This document shows, piece by piece, positions 18,659 through 28,182 of a DNA stretch of 64,000 nt; position 1 is the first letter of the stretch; every line of letters starts with the position of its first letter. A program made the translations under genes and the position numbers. The notes beneath the pieces are model-generated. The model was not told where the DNA came from, ran no database searches, and was given only the letters and a program-made list of their open reading frames with translations. The stretch covers positions 81,169 to 145,168 of the forward strand of contig NZ_JACJOG010000048.1 of assembly GCF_014695375.1 (NCBI RefSeq), written 5' to 3'. The stretch comes from Coleofasciculus sp. FACHB-T130. GTDB lineage: Bacteria; Cyanobacteriota; Cyanobacteriia; Cyanobacteriales; FACHB-T130.

Positions 18659-19201
18659 TCAACTTACCCGCCGTAACCAGCCAAATACGTGCTCAACTGT
18701 CAATTCTAATGGGATATCTTGGGGGACAGGCAAGCGATCGCTATCTCTCAGCAATGCCATCCGAGCATCTGACCACAGCACAATAATCACTCGTTCTGTC
18801 GGATCGATAAGCCACCCTAATTGAGTTCCTTCTTGCAGGCAAGTTTGAATTTTAGCAATCAATTTAGTGGTGCTTTGATCGGGTGAGAGAATCTCAATCA
18901 TCCAATCAGGGGCACCTTCAACAGCGATATTCTCAGAAGGGACTCGGTCTTGGTGAATAACGGTAATATCAGGAACAACAGAATTACTACTTAAGATGCA
19001 GCGTAGCTCTGGAAAAGCTTCATAGGGTGAATCCGCTTGGTCAATTGCAGCCGTCAGCCGTTTCTGCAAGATGCTGTGGAAAGCTGTGGGCATAGATTTT
19101 TGATTTATTTGTCCGTCCATTAACTCCCAAGCTGGCGACTCCTCAATATTCGGCAGCTTCAGGAAGTCTTGCAGTGTGAGCCGTTGGGTAGTGGTAGCCA
19201 T
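18659..19201 (-). CDS. Uma2 family protein, copy 3
   Basis: A 180-aa Uma2/DUF820 protein, more divergent than copies 1 and 2 (LTLQDFLKLPNIEESPAWE, VVPDITVIHQDRV, APDWMIEILSPDQSTTKLIAKIQ, GWLIDPTERVIIV). The core Asp and Glu are kept. ATG 19201 is preferred over an in-frame TTG one codon upstream. It lies 92 bases upstream of copy 2 on the same strand, so the two may be co-transcribed. Confidence 0.87.
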   Translation of the reverse strand: MATTTQRLTLQDFLKLPNIEESPAWELMDGQINQKSMPTAFHSILQKRLTAAIDQADSPYEAFPELRCILSSNSVVPDITVIHQDRVPSENIAVEGAPDWMIEILSPDQSTTKLIAKIQTCLQEGTQLGWLIDPTERVIIVLWSDARMALLRDSDRLPVPQDIPLELTVEHVFGWLRRVS

Positions 19202-19367
19202 CAAGATTCGTAAGATTGCTTGTTACTTAGCGGTTAAAGCTAGGGTTGCGATAGGTATTGCCCACCGCAACCTTTGAGACTTATAGATTGAGTTTAACCA
19301 AGGCAGCGAGAATTGATGCTCAAAAGCGATCGCGTAACTTATGCCCCACAAGCGCGGCTTCTCTTGC

Positions 19368-20603
19368 CTACACTTTAAACTTCTCGGTAATCCGCTTCAT
19401 TGCCTCATTCACATTTTCTCGGCTATTAAATGCCGAAATGCGGAAGTAACCTTCACCCGCAGCACCGAAACCAGAACCAGGAGTACCGACAACATTGCAG
19501 GTTTGCAGCAACTTATCGAAGAAATCCCAACTTGATAAACCATTGGGCGTTTTCACCCAAACGTAAGGCGCATTTACGCCACCATAAACCGCTAATCCGG
19601 CTGCTGTCAGTTGTTCGCGGATAATTTTGGCGTTTTCCATGTAGAAGCTAACTAGAGCCTTAGTTTGCGCTTGTCCTTCCTCGGAGTAAACCGCCTCTGC
19701 TCCGCGTTGCACGATGTAGGACACGCCATTAAACTTGGTAGACTGGCGGCGGTTCCACAGCTTCCACAGTTCCACATCGGAACCATCGGCGGCTTTGGCT
19801 TTAAGGGTTTTCGGCACAACCGTCAACGCACAGCGGGTTCCGGTAAAGCCTGCATTCTTGGAAAACGAGCGAAACTCGATCGCACAATCTCTTGCACCTT
19901 CAATCTCGTAAATTGAATGGGGAAGTGCTGGATCGGTTATAAATGCTTCGTAAGCCGCATCGAAGAAAATGATCGAGCCATGAGCTTTCGCATAGTCTAC
20001 CCACGCTTTCAGGTGTTCCTTTGTGGCAGTTGCTCCCGTAGGATTATTGGGGAAGCAGAGATAAATTAAGTCAACTTTCTGCGAAGGAATCTCGGCGGTG
20101 AAATTGTTCTCTGCGGTGATAGGTATGTACACCAAGCCGCCAAACTCGCCTTTATCGTTAGCAGCGCCAGTGTGTCCCGCCATCACGTTGGTGTCTACAT
20201 ACACGGGATAAACCGGATCGGTGACAGCGATCGCGTTATCGTCGCCAAAGATATCGAGAATGTTACCCGTGTCGCACTTAGAACCGTCAGAGATGAAGAT
20301 TTCGGAAGCATCAACCTCGCATCCACGCGCCTGGAAGTCATGCGCCGCAATTTTCTCCCGCAACCAAGCATAACCCTGCTCTGGGCCATAGCCTTTGAAG
20401 GAACCGCGATCGCCCATATCTTCAACGGCTTTAATCATCGCCGTGCGACACGCTTCTGGTAGGGGTTCGGTGACATCGCCAATCCCCAGCCGTATAATTT
20501 TTGCGTCAGCATTTGCCTCTGCGAAGGCATTCACCCGTCGCGCAATTTCGGGAAACAGGTAGCCAGCTTTGAGTTTGAGGTAGTTATCGTTAATCGTTGC
20601 CAT
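19368..20603 (-). CDS. dapL: LL-diaminopimelate aminotransferase
   Basis: DapL converts tetrahydrodipicolinate and glutamate directly to LL-diaminopimelate in lysine and peptidoglycan synthesis; cyanobacteria and plants use this route. The 411-aa fold-type I PLP enzyme shows the family start [27 protein letters not shown], the substrate-binding [17 protein letters not shown] and the PLP-lysine motif [15 protein letters not shown]. Length is standard and ATG 20603 is clear. A cytosolic, usually constitutive, enzyme. Confidence 0.97.
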   Translation of the reverse strand: MATINDNYLKLKAGYLFPEIARRVNAFAEANADAKIIRLGIGDVTEPLPEACRTAMIKAVEDMGDRGSFKGYGPEQGYAWLREKIAAHDFQARGCEVDASEIFISDGSKCDTGNILDIFGDDNAIAVTDPVYPVYVDTNVMAGHTGAANDKGEFGGLVYIPITAENNFTAEIPSQKVDLIYLCFPNNPTGATATKEHLKAWVDYAKAHGSIIFFDAAYEAFITDPALPHSIYEIEGARDCAIEFRSFSKNAGFTGTRCALTVVPKTLKAKAADGSDVELWKLWNRRQSTKFNGVSYIVQRGAEAVYSEEGQAQTKALVSFYMENAKIIREQLTAAGLAVYGGVNAPYVWVKTPNGLSSWDFFDKLLQTCNVVGTPGSGFGAAGEGYFRISAFNSRENVNEAMKRITEKFKV

Positions 20604-20899
20604 GTTGAATCGCCACGAACGCCGTAAAATAGCTTACTGCCATTTGTCGCGTTAACGACTCCAAGATGTTGTCTTTATGCAGCTCGCCTATCCTTTCTCT
20701 CATCAATCTTCTACCAAAGATTCCACCACGAGCAGACATTTAAATTTTCTATCTGCACGTAAAGACAAGTGCGATCGCTTTACTCAAATCTTGACACTAC
20801 AAGAAATCCCCGACATTGCTGCCAGGGAATCGTGGTGTTTGGGCTAAGTAGATTACTCAATTGTCTAGATATCTACCTGAATTGCTAATCGGTTTTCCT
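20604..20899. other. Intergenic region with a 56-codon open frame
   Basis: The gap holds the dapL promoter. A plus-strand frame from ATG 20677 to TAA 20847 could code 56 residues, but there is no ribosome site and no recognised domain, so I treat it as probably non-coding. One HIP1 site lies at about 20769. Confidence 0.35.
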
Positions 20900-22243
20900 T
20901 CAGTCAAAGCGTAAAATTTCACCATTGTTGGCACGCGAATAGTTGACTGCTGCCACTAGGTCGAACTGTTGATTGAATACAGAAATAAATCCAGCTTTGT
21001 TGGTAAGTTGCATCGAATTAGGACTTGACCGACTGACAAAAAAGCGCTTGATTTCGTTAGGTGCCAGGGTGCCTCTGAGTGGCTCAGGTCGAGCAGATTT
21101 ATCCCGCATTTCCCAACCCGTCAAGTCAATTGATTCGTTAGTTACATTCTTTAATTCAACCCACTCATCCCTTGCGCCATCGGCACCTTGTGGATTAGGT
21201 AACGCTGCTACGATGAGGACGGCACCGTCATTTTTGATTTCATCTACTGGCACAACTACCGTATCATCAATTTCCGGTTCTTGTTTACCGTCACTGCCGA
21301 GAAATTCTGGGTAGAACGAGCGAATGAATTCTCCACGACTGCCCTCTTGAGTAATACTCCGATACAGCACTATATTGTAATTAGCGCCGTTAATAGTAGT
21401 AAATCGCCGATCGTCTTTTTTAAACTTGTTGTGAATGCTTTCGTAGTAGGCGACTGTTCCCATCGCAATTTCACACTCAGGACTCGGCCCAACAAAGAAT
21501 CCGCCTTTCTTCTTGAACAACTGAGCAATCACCTTACCATTCATGTCGGTAAGATTCCATAACATCTGTAAAGTGACAACATTAGGATTGTCAGGGCCTT
21601 GGTTGCCTTGCAAATCAAATTTATAACCAAGGAAGTTGACATCCCGAACTTTCTCGTCCTTATAAAATTTTATCCAGGAGTGATAGCCGGAAATTTCGCC
21701 CAGAGTTGGTGTTCTATCTCTGGTAATTCTGAAGTTAGCGTCAAATTTGGCTTCTCCGACAAAAACGTGTTCAAAACCTGAGCAGAAATGAGTTGACTTG
21801 CCTTTATAGTAATTGGTGAATAATTCAAACCAGATTTGTTGCAGTTTGGTTCGGAATTGTTGTTCTGAAAGGTTTTCGCCTAGCTCTTTATTGATATATT
21901 CGCGTGCGATTTTAATTGGTTCTGTAGGCAAAACTGTATCAATAAAATTATCTATTTCTCTTTTTTCTTCTTCATTTACGATCTCCTGGGTACGGTAATT
22001 TGCCACGTAGTTGTTCAATAACTTGATAAAACTGGCATAGGTAGGCAAATCGAACTTTTCTTCGTTCACCTTATGAAACAAAGGTCGGGTAGCTAGGTCG
22101 ATGTTACGCTTACCCTCTGCCTGCACCTGCACGTCCAAGAGAATGTCTGCCTGCGGGTTTTCCCAACTGTCAACATCCTGACGAGGGCTAACAGAACACC
22201 CGTTTTTGTCGCTTTCCCATATTCTTTGATAGATGTCAATCAT
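20900..22243 (-). CDS. EndoU (XendoU-type) endoribonuclease with C-terminal lamin-tail domain
   Basis: A 447-aa protein. Residues 1-300 match the eukaryotic-type EndoU fold (PF09412), Mn-dependent uridylate-specific RNases that leave 2',3'-cyclic phosphate. Diagnostic blocks are PLFHKVNEEKFDLPTYASFIKLL, SGFEHVFVGE (catalytic His159), ISGYHSWIKFY (catalytic His188), and the Lys-rich LFKKKGGFFVGPSPECEIAM, where the third catalytic residue should lie (K244-246, inferred). An insertion of about 13 residues separates the two His motifs. Residues 335-447 are a lamin-tail domain (NPQGADGARDEWVELKNVT..IDLTGWEM). No signal peptide is seen. It follows an EEP nuclease gene on the same strand. Confidence 0.88.
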   Translation of the reverse strand: MIDIYQRIWESDKNGCSVSPRQDVDSWENPQADILLDVQVQAEGKRNIDLATRPLFHKVNEEKFDLPTYASFIKLLNNYVANYRTQEIVNEEEKREIDNFIDTVLPTEPIKIAREYINKELGENLSEQQFRTKLQQIWFELFTNYYKGKSTHFCSGFEHVFVGEAKFDANFRITRDRTPTLGEISGYHSWIKFYKDEKVRDVNFLGYKFDLQGNQGPDNPNVVTLQMLWNLTDMNGKVIAQLFKKKGGFFVGPSPECEIAMGTVAYYESIHNKFKKDDRRFTTINGANYNIVLYRSITQEGSRGEFIRSFYPEFLGSDGKQEPEIDDTVVVPVDEIKNDGAVLIVAALPNPQGADGARDEWVELKNVTNESIDLTGWEMRDKSARPEPLRGTLAPNEIKRFFVSRSSPNSMQLTNKAGFISVFNQQFDLVAAVNYSRANNGEILRFD

Positions 22244-22295
22244 GAATGTGTCTCCTATGTAAAAAGTTATGAGTCAGAGTCATTGGTCATTAGTT

Positions 22296-22325
22296 ATTAG
22301 CCAAACTTTTTCCAAAGTTTGGCTA
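22296..22325. other. Perfect 13-bp hairpin between the EEP and EndoU genes
   Basis: TTAGCCAAACTTT and its exact reverse complement flank a four-base loop TTCC. The hairpin lies 34 bases after the EEP stop and about 53 bases before the EndoU start. There is no following T-run in the minus direction, so it is more likely an mRNA-stabilising or attenuating stem than a classical terminator. Confidence 0.6.
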
Positions 22326-22358
22326 AATATCAACTGATGCGAAACTTGAATGCTTGAG

Positions 22359-23345
22359 TTAGGGCAACTCAAATTCTGCAATAACTGGTGCGTGATCTGA
22401 TTCTGGAAACTGCTTATCTGTGGCAAAAGCAATTGACTCGTCGTGCAGCAATTCGTTGTGAATTTCCGAACCTTTGTAGTGTGCCAGCAGCATCCGAGAT
22501 ACCAGCACATGGTCTAACATCCTGCCTTTGCCACGATGTAACAAGGAGAACCGGGCAGGCTCAGGTATGCTTCGTTCGCAGGGCACCATAACACGCTTGA
22601 TTAGCTTGCCATTGCCAGTATTCTCTACATCTCCGCGAATCGCTTCCAGAGGCACTTCATCAACTTCGGCATTGAAATCGCCACAAACGACGATGAGGGC
22701 GTCCTCATTGGCATCGAACAATTGATCTATCAGTATCCGCGTTTCCAAAGCTTGTCCAACTCGCTTCATGGAAGCAACGAAGAAACCTTCAGCCCAGCCA
22801 GAAGCAGTCTTCCAGGTGGAGTTGTTTATCTTCTGTCCGAGAATGTCCGCTGGTAGTTTAGATTTTAGGTGGACATTAATGACGTTGAGAACTTGATTGT
22901 CAGGTAGTTGAACCTTGGCGTGCAGGATGGGGCGTTCCCAGGTGATTTTTTCTGCTTCTGTTTCAGGTGGGTTTGCTGTCACCTTTTGGTAGAAAGGGGC
23001 AGGGGCGAATTTGTGCTTGTATTGCTGGTATTCGATAATCTCGAAGCGACTGAGAATTACCAAGTTGCGCTCATCAAAGACTTGCTCCCCGTTCGCTATC
23101 GTTGTGGATACTTGTTGATAGTTTGTGTAGGGCGTTCCTTCTAAAAGTTTCTTCAAAGCCAGCAGCCGTCGAGGTTGTCCCGGTTGCTCTTGTCCGTTAG
23201 CTTCTTGGAGGCATAAAATATCGGCATTCAGCCTAACCAGTTGAGGACGCATCACGGCGATGCGCTCATCCAGTGTGGGCGTTTCTCCAGGCTTGTCGTC
23301 CAGGTTCTCTAGGTTGAATGTGACGATGCGTAGTTTGGTTGACAT
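22359..23345 (-). CDS. Endonuclease/exonuclease/phosphatase (EEP) family protein
   Basis: A 328-aa metal-dependent phosphodiesterase of the EEP (DNase I-like) fold. Motifs in order: IVTFNLENLDD (Asn and metal Glu region), DILCLQEANG (metal Glu), NVINVHLKSK, VVCGDFNAEVDE (GDFN), MLDHVLVS and the catalytic SDHAPVIAEF. All catalytic residues are present. No signal peptide is seen, so it is probably cytosolic, although relatives are often secreted. Substrate (DNA, RNA or other phosphodiester) cannot be read from sequence. It lies directly upstream of the EndoU gene and is probably in one transcript with it. Confidence 0.88.
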   Translation of the reverse strand: MSTKLRIVTFNLENLDDKPGETPTLDERIAVMRPQLVRLNADILCLQEANGQEQPGQPRRLLALKKLLEGTPYTNYQQVSTTIANGEQVFDERNLVILSRFEIIEYQQYKHKFAPAPFYQKVTANPPETEAEKITWERPILHAKVQLPDNQVLNVINVHLKSKLPADILGQKINNSTWKTASGWAEGFFVASMKRVGQALETRILIDQLFDANEDALIVVCGDFNAEVDEVPLEAIRGDVENTGNGKLIKRVMVPCERSIPEPARFSLLHRGKGRMLDHVLVSRMLLAHYKGSEIHNELLHDESIAFATDKQFPESDHAPVIAEFELP

Positions 23346-23458
23346 AGATTACGCCTCGAAGTGCTGTTCAGGTACTTCCAGATGGCTTAGAACGGTTCCG
23401 GAAATTTGCGGAGGTGAAAGTCTGGAAGCTTGGTAGAAGTCGCTAGAGCTAAGTGATA

Positions 23459-24034
23459 TTACTTATGTATAATTGCTGAGCAAAGCCACTGGGGATAGGC
23501 ATAAGAATCCTGCGATCGCAATCCCGCTCCGCGATAAGTTTGAAATACTTGGCTGGCTACCGCTTGAAGATTATCCATCGACTTGTCATCCTCGCCTGTC
23601 GCTTCAAAAGCTAGACTCCACCAATCCTTGCCATTAATCTGTAGCTGAGTGAGTTCAACAGTACAATCTTGGTAAACACGCTGCGATCGCTTCTTCTTCA
23701 CACTCAGCCACGACTCTTTTCCCACCACCTCTGCGGGAATAAAGCATTTTGAGATGGGATCTTCACAAGTCCACTTCGCCCATTTCCCTGCTTTCCCCTC
23801 TACCAAATCCCCAAAACGCAGCACTTTTAATTCGGCTTGACGCCACTTGATTTCCAGCTTTCCTTGCCGCAGTTTGATACCTAGGTAATCACTGTTAGGT
23901 AAGTATAAATACCAATCTTCTCGGTCTTCTGGTGACTTTATCTGTCCACCGAGGCTATCTTGATTGAACCAGCGTTCAATCTCTATGGGGATTTTGCTGG
24001 GATAAAACCAGCGCATTTCTATCGTGTTTAGCAT
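23459..24034 (-). CDS. Conserved hypothetical protein upstream of the nuclease pair
   Basis: A 191-aa soluble protein rich in Trp (about 11) and charged residues. It begins EMRWFYPSKIPIEIERWF and has alternating strands such as LGIKLRQGKLEIKWRQAEL and CTVELTQLQINGKDWWSLAFEA, which would suit a beta-barrel fold. The start resembles the opening of CYTH-like proteins, but the ExExK signature is not evident, so no function is assigned. It lies 113 bases upstream of the EEP gene on the same strand. Confidence 0.65.
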   Translation of the reverse strand: MLNTIEMRWFYPSKIPIEIERWFNQDSLGGQIKSPEDREDWYLYLPNSDYLGIKLRQGKLEIKWRQAELKVLRFGDLVEGKAGKWAKWTCEDPISKCFIPAEVVGKESWLSVKKKRSQRVYQDCTVELTQLQINGKDWWSLAFEATGEDDKSMDNLQAVASQVFQTYRGAGLRSQDSYAYPQWLCSAIIHK

Positions 24035-24547
24035 CAGTTTGTCTCGTCCGAAATGTTGAGTTGCCGACTTTGAGGCGCTGCGAACGAGAAAAAATTTATT
24101 GCCATATTGATTGTAAAGAGGGGTAGAAATTTCATAAAACTATAGTAATTTTAAATAGCTCCAAAATGCGAGATTCCCAACTTTTCCTAAAGCTCAGGAA
24201 TCTGAACCGTTGGAATCTTACAACTCAAATAGGACGGCTATAGAGGTAAAAGCTGGAATTTATTTTTTAAGTAATAGGAGCATTTAAAAATGAACTTAAT
24301 GCATTAAATCAATGCTTGCTTTACATTTTAATCTGGGGTAAGAGTTGATTGAGAAAAGTTTCTATTATTCAAAATAAAGCACGCACAGCCTCTATACTGA
24401 TTTATCAGCAAATTTAGTATCGCCACCTAGGTCGGTAAACTGGCTTGTGAAGCTTAAAGCCGTCTACGTTTAGAAAACAAGCCAGGAAACAAAGTTAGTT
24501 AGTGTGGGTCAAGGGTGTCGGGTTAAAATTGAGTAAAAGTGATTTAA
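24035..24547. other. Long intergenic region, no gene seen
   Basis: A 513-base gap between divergent genes. It is AT-rich and without a frame of interest, tRNA-like fold or strong palindrome. It should contain the promoters of the minus-strand 191-aa gene and the plus-strand HEAT-repeat gene. Confidence 0.5.
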
Positions 24548-25864
24548 ATGATGTTAATAAGTATTTTAGAGCAGGCTACTGTTGCCGCACAGCAAAAAAA
24601 CTGGTCATTGCTAAACCAATGCTTGCAGCAACTGCCACTTAACAAAGAAGAGGGAAGGCAGGGAGAGCCGTTAACAGGAGAAGATTCTAACTCGCTTTAC
24701 TTAGAGCAATTACTGAATCTGGCTTTAGATGTACTTGACGCAGGGGATTTTCAGGAACGGTGGGAAGTGGCGAAGGTGTTACCCAAACTAGGGAAAGGCG
24801 CGATCGCCCCTTTGATTTCGATCCTGAAAGACGAAGACGCCGACTTGGAGGAGCGCTGGTTTGCGGGTCGCATCCTGGGCGAATTTGACAATCCTGCTGT
24901 CATCACCGCCTTAGTAGAGCTGCTGAAAACATCTGAGGAGGAAGAACTCACCGTGTCAGCAGCGGCTGCTTTAGCGAATATCGGATCTCCGGCTGTAGAG
25001 GCTTTGAGCGAACTATTAGCAGAGTCAGAGACACGGCTGTTAGCCGTGCGATCGCTTGCTCAGATCCGCCGTTCGGAAACGATTGCGCCTCTCCTGAACG
25101 TGGTTCAAGATCCCCAATCTGCGATTCGAGCCGCTGCGATTGAAGCACTGGGTAGCTTTCACGACAGCCGGATTCCACCAGTATTGATGGATGCCTTGCA
25201 AGATCCCGCCGCACAAGTGAGAAAAGAAGCGGTAATTGGCTTGGGGATGCGCTCTGATTTGCTAGAACAATTGAATCTAGTAACTCAGCTACAACCCCTG
25301 CTATTTGACTTTAATTTGGAAGTTTGTCAGCATAGTGCGATCGCATTAGGACGACTGGGAACAGATGAAGCCGCCGCTGCCTTGTTTCAGGTACTCTCAT
25401 CCCCGAATACACCGCTTAGCTTGCAAGTAGACATCGTGCGATCGCTCCCCCAAACAGCAGCCGCCTTGGAGTATTTGCAACAAGCTCTTTCTATTGAGTC
25501 TCCGGTGCTATGGCAGGAAATTGTCACCGTTTTGGGGCGAGTGGATTCTCCAAAATTAGTCCCAACATCTGCTAAAATCCTGCTGACAGCACTTGAATCA
25601 GAAAGCTCAACTGCTCAAGATCCCAAGGTTAAACAAGCGGTGGCAATGGCATGGGGACAGTTAGGAGATGCCATTGCGATCAACCAGTTAATTGAACTGT
25701 TAGCAGATCCTGATGCAGGGGTAAAACTGCACGCGATCGCTGCTCTCAAAAAATTTCCCATTGCTTACCAGCAATTACAGCAACTCGCTACCACCGAAAA
25801 TATCACCCCAGAATTAAAAGAAGGGGTAGCGATCGCTTTAAAAGAATGGACAGTGAATAGTTAA
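24548..25864 (+). CDS. HEAT-repeat protein (PBS-lyase-like repeats)
   Basis: A 438-aa all-helical protein of about ten HEAT-like repeats, as in phycobilin lyases of the CpcE/NblB type: GKGAIAPLISILKDEDADLEERWFAGRILGEF, NPAVITALVELLKTSEEEELTVSAAAALANIGSPA and SAIRAAAIEALGSFHDSRIPPVLMDALQDPAAQVRKEAVIGLG. The fold is a scaffold. A role in phycobiliprotein handling is possible but not shown, since the repeats alone do not define lyase activity. The gene stands alone. Confidence 0.82.
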   Translation: MMLISILEQATVAAQQKNWSLLNQCLQQLPLNKEEGRQGEPLTGEDSNSLYLEQLLNLALDVLDAGDFQERWEVAKVLPKLGKGAIAPLISILKDEDADLEERWFAGRILGEFDNPAVITALVELLKTSEEEELTVSAAAALANIGSPAVEALSELLAESETRLLAVRSLAQIRRSETIAPLLNVVQDPQSAIRAAAIEALGSFHDSRIPPVLMDALQDPAAQVRKEAVIGLGMRSDLLEQLNLVTQLQPLLFDFNLEVCQHSAIALGRLGTDEAAAALFQVLSSPNTPLSLQVDIVRSLPQTAAALEYLQQALSIESPVLWQEIVTVLGRVDSPKLVPTSAKILLTALESESSTAQDPKVKQAVAMAWGQLGDAIAINQLIELLADPDAGVKLHAIAALKKFPIAYQQLQQLATTENITPELKEGVAIALKEWTVNS

Positions 25865-25891
25865 TAGCCACTCGCTATTAGCTATTCACTA

Positions 25892-27709
25892 TTAACACGG
25901 AAGCGTTACGGTAAAAGTTGTTCCTAACCCAACTTGGCTATCCACCGCTATCTTGCCTCCGTGTATTTCTACGCACCTTTTTACAATCGCCAGCCCTAAG
26001 CCAGTTCCAGGAATTTTGCCAACATTTTTGGCTCGATGAAATGTTTCAAAGAGTCGCGCTAAATCTGCTGGAGGAATGCCAATCCCTTCATCTCGAATTT
26101 GAAAAGTTGCCTCACCATGCTGGCAATTCAATTCAAACTGAACAATGCCGCCTTGGGGGGAATATTTAATTGCATTTGATAACAAATTATTCAAGATTTG
26201 TCGCAGCAATTTTTCATCTATAGAAACGATTGTCTCAAATTCGTTTTCAGTGACGGTCAAACATTCCAGATTAGAACCTTGAAGAGAGTAATTATCAGTA
26301 TTGAAATTTTCAAGTTTGAATGGCGTTTGATTACTGACAAAATTTATCTCGTGCTGATTGCTAGCACTCAGTTGGATTTCTTCTACCAAATTGCGGCAGA
26401 ATTCTGTTAGATCGAGGGGGACTGGATTAAATTCTGATTTTCCGGCATCTGCTCTGCCGATTAAAAGCACATCTTCTAACAGGTCGGTCATATTTCTAAC
26501 GATGTCTTTAATCCGCAGCAAATATTTGCTTTTTTTCTCCTGAGACCATTCATTAGAGCAATGTTCTAACATATGGGCAGAAAGAGAAATTGAGGTCAGC
26601 GGATTGCGAAATTCGTGGGAAACCATTGACACAAAGCGAGATTTCAATTCACCCAATTGTCGCTCTTGTTCCAACGCCTTGTGAATTTCTTCTTCTGCTT
26701 GCTTGCGAACGGTGATGTTGCGAATAATGCTAGTAACGAGAAATCCTTGCGGGGTTTCGATGTGGCTGAGGCTGACATCTACGGGGAACTCAGTGCCATC
26801 CTTGCGTCGGGCAAATAGCTCAAACCCCACTCCCATCGGTGGGACTTGAGGTTCACAACAGGAATCAGTGCGTTCTCGATCGTGTACGCGCCGGATGTAA
26901 TCGGGTAGCAACATCTCCAGAGTATTGCCAAGCAATTCATCGCGCTCATAGCCAAACATTTTCTCAATTTGAGTGTTAACGAGAACGATGCGATCGCTTG
27001 CGCCAACAATCGCGATCGCGTCTGGTGCTGCTTCTAGAAATTGCCGGAATTTTTCTTCGCTTTGTCGGAGTTGGGCTTCTGCTTGCTGATGCTTGACTAT
27101 TTCCTGTTGCGATCGCTCATTTGTCTCCTTTAACTCAGCATTGCGCTGTTTGAGATCCCACGAGAGTTGTCGCGTCCGCAACAACATCTTCACCCGCGTC
27201 TGCAACTCCATCTTCTCGATGGGGATTGTGACTAACTCATCAACACTCTTCCACGGGTGTCGAGTCATCAACCCCACATCCTGACGAGGAACGATCAACA
27301 AAAATGGCAGAAAAACTGGTAATTCAGTGGCTTTTCTAGCTTGCACCTCTTCCCAAAACTGCTTTAGAGCCACGCTATCTAAGACGCATAGGTCAAAAGC
27401 TGTGTTCAGGATTAAAGACTGAGGGCTAAGCGGTAAGGGTAGAACAGTACCCTGCCCGTGCTGAGTGCTGAGCAGCGCAGCCAGGGTGGGGAAACCCCGT
27501 TCCGGCTGAGAACTGAGAAGACGCCAATTTATCCCATTTCTACAGGACTGAGGATTGAGTAAAATTTCTCTGTTGTGTTCCTGCTCCTTAGCTCCTCGGC
27601 TCCCCGTCTCTTTTTCGTCAGGTAGCAATACTTCGTGATCCCCAGCAAGCCACTCTGAGAGCAGGCGGCGGTTTTCTTTTTGCTCTACAAGCAACAAAAT
27701 CCGGCTCAT
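25892..27709 (-). CDS. PAS-domain sensor histidine kinase with disrupted N-terminal receiver
   Basis: A 605-aa kinase. Residues 1-30 and 105-180 form a receiver-like domain with Asp111 in LCVLDSVAL. Between them, residues 31-100 are a low-complexity insertion (DNA about 27410-27620) with CTGAG-type repeats typical of intergenic DNA. A coiled linker (184-218) leads to a PAS domain (220-335; FLEAAPDAIAIV). HisKA has the phospho-His365 in MVSHEFRNPLTS, and the ATPase domain shows NLLSNAIKYS, DEGIGIPP and GTGLGLAIVKR. There are no membrane segments, so it senses cytosolic signals. The gene is two bases downstream of a single-receiver gene and forms an operon with it and the GGDEF gene. Confidence 0.9.
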   Translation of the reverse strand: MSRILLLVEQKENRRLLSEWLAGDHEVLLPDEKETGSRGAKEQEHNREILLNPQSCRNGINWRLLSSQPERGFPTLAALLSTQHGQGTVLPLPLSPQSLILNTAFDLCVLDSVALKQFWEEVQARKATELPVFLPFLLIVPRQDVGLMTRHPWKSVDELVTIPIEKMELQTRVKMLLRTRQLSWDLKQRNAELKETNERSQQEIVKHQQAEAQLRQSEEKFRQFLEAAPDAIAIVGASDRIVLVNTQIEKMFGYERDELLGNTLEMLLPDYIRRVHDRERTDSCCEPQVPPMGVGFELFARRKDGTEFPVDVSLSHIETPQGFLVTSIIRNITVRKQAEEEIHKALEQERQLGELKSRFVSMVSHEFRNPLTSISLSAHMLEHCSNEWSQEKKSKYLLRIKDIVRNMTDLLEDVLLIGRADAGKSEFNPVPLDLTEFCRNLVEEIQLSASNQHEINFVSNQTPFKLENFNTDNYSLQGSNLECLTVTENEFETIVSIDEKLLRQILNNLLSNAIKYSPQGGIVQFELNCQHGEATFQIRDEGIGIPPADLARLFETFHRAKNVGKIPGTGLGLAIVKRCVEIHGGKIAVDSQVGLGTTFTVTLPC

Positions 27710-27711
27710 AC

Positions 27712-28077
27712 TTAATCTCTTAGTAGACTGCGAACGATCACTAGGAACTTTTTGACGACTAGCGGTTTAACTAATGTACTTTGCATTCCGTGAGCTAGGT
27801 TTTGCTGCTCAATCGCGACACTTTGCTTAGGCAAGAGTAGTAGAAAGGGTATTTGCCGATCCCGAATTCGTTCGCAGCATTTCCAAACACGCCGGTAAAA
27901 ACCGTCTATGTCCACCAGCGCCAAACCGATTGCTTTTGACTGGCATAGGGCTAGATCGAGTGCCTCTAAAAGGTTAGCACTTTTGACACAATCCCCTTCT
28001 TTGCCGAGGAATTGAGCCACAAGTTCCAGGTAGCACGGGTTTCGCTCTGCCGCCAAAATAAACGGTCGCTCCTTCAA
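27712..28077 (-). CDS. Stand-alone receiver-domain protein
   Basis: A 121-aa receiver-only protein. The phospho-acceptor is Asp56 in LALVDIDGF, and Lys104 in TLVKPL is the conserved lysine. The acidic pair near the N-terminus is reduced to AAERN, and the usual Ser/Thr of the fourth strand is Pro (LLLLPKQ). Phosphotransfer may therefore be weak or altered. It sits between the GGDEF gene and the kinase in one operon, two bases before the kinase, which suggests it passes a signal between them. Confidence 0.8.
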   Translation of the reverse strand: MKERPFILAAERNPCYLELVAQFLGKEGDCVKSANLLEALDLALCQSKAIGLALVDIDGFYRRVWKCCERIRDRQIPFLLLLPKQSVAIEQQNLAHGMQSTLVKPLVVKKFLVIVRSLLRD

Positions 28078-28182
28078 ATTTCCCCCTTTGTTTTGGGTTC
28101 TCTCTAGTGCTATCGTAATTCAGTCATAAGTGCCGTGATATGGCTCACAATGGCTCAATATTCAGTTATTTGGATCTTGCGG

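Noticed and set aside
20677..20847. 56-codon frame divergent from dapL
   Set aside because: There is no ribosome site and no domain. It overlaps the expected dapL promoter area.
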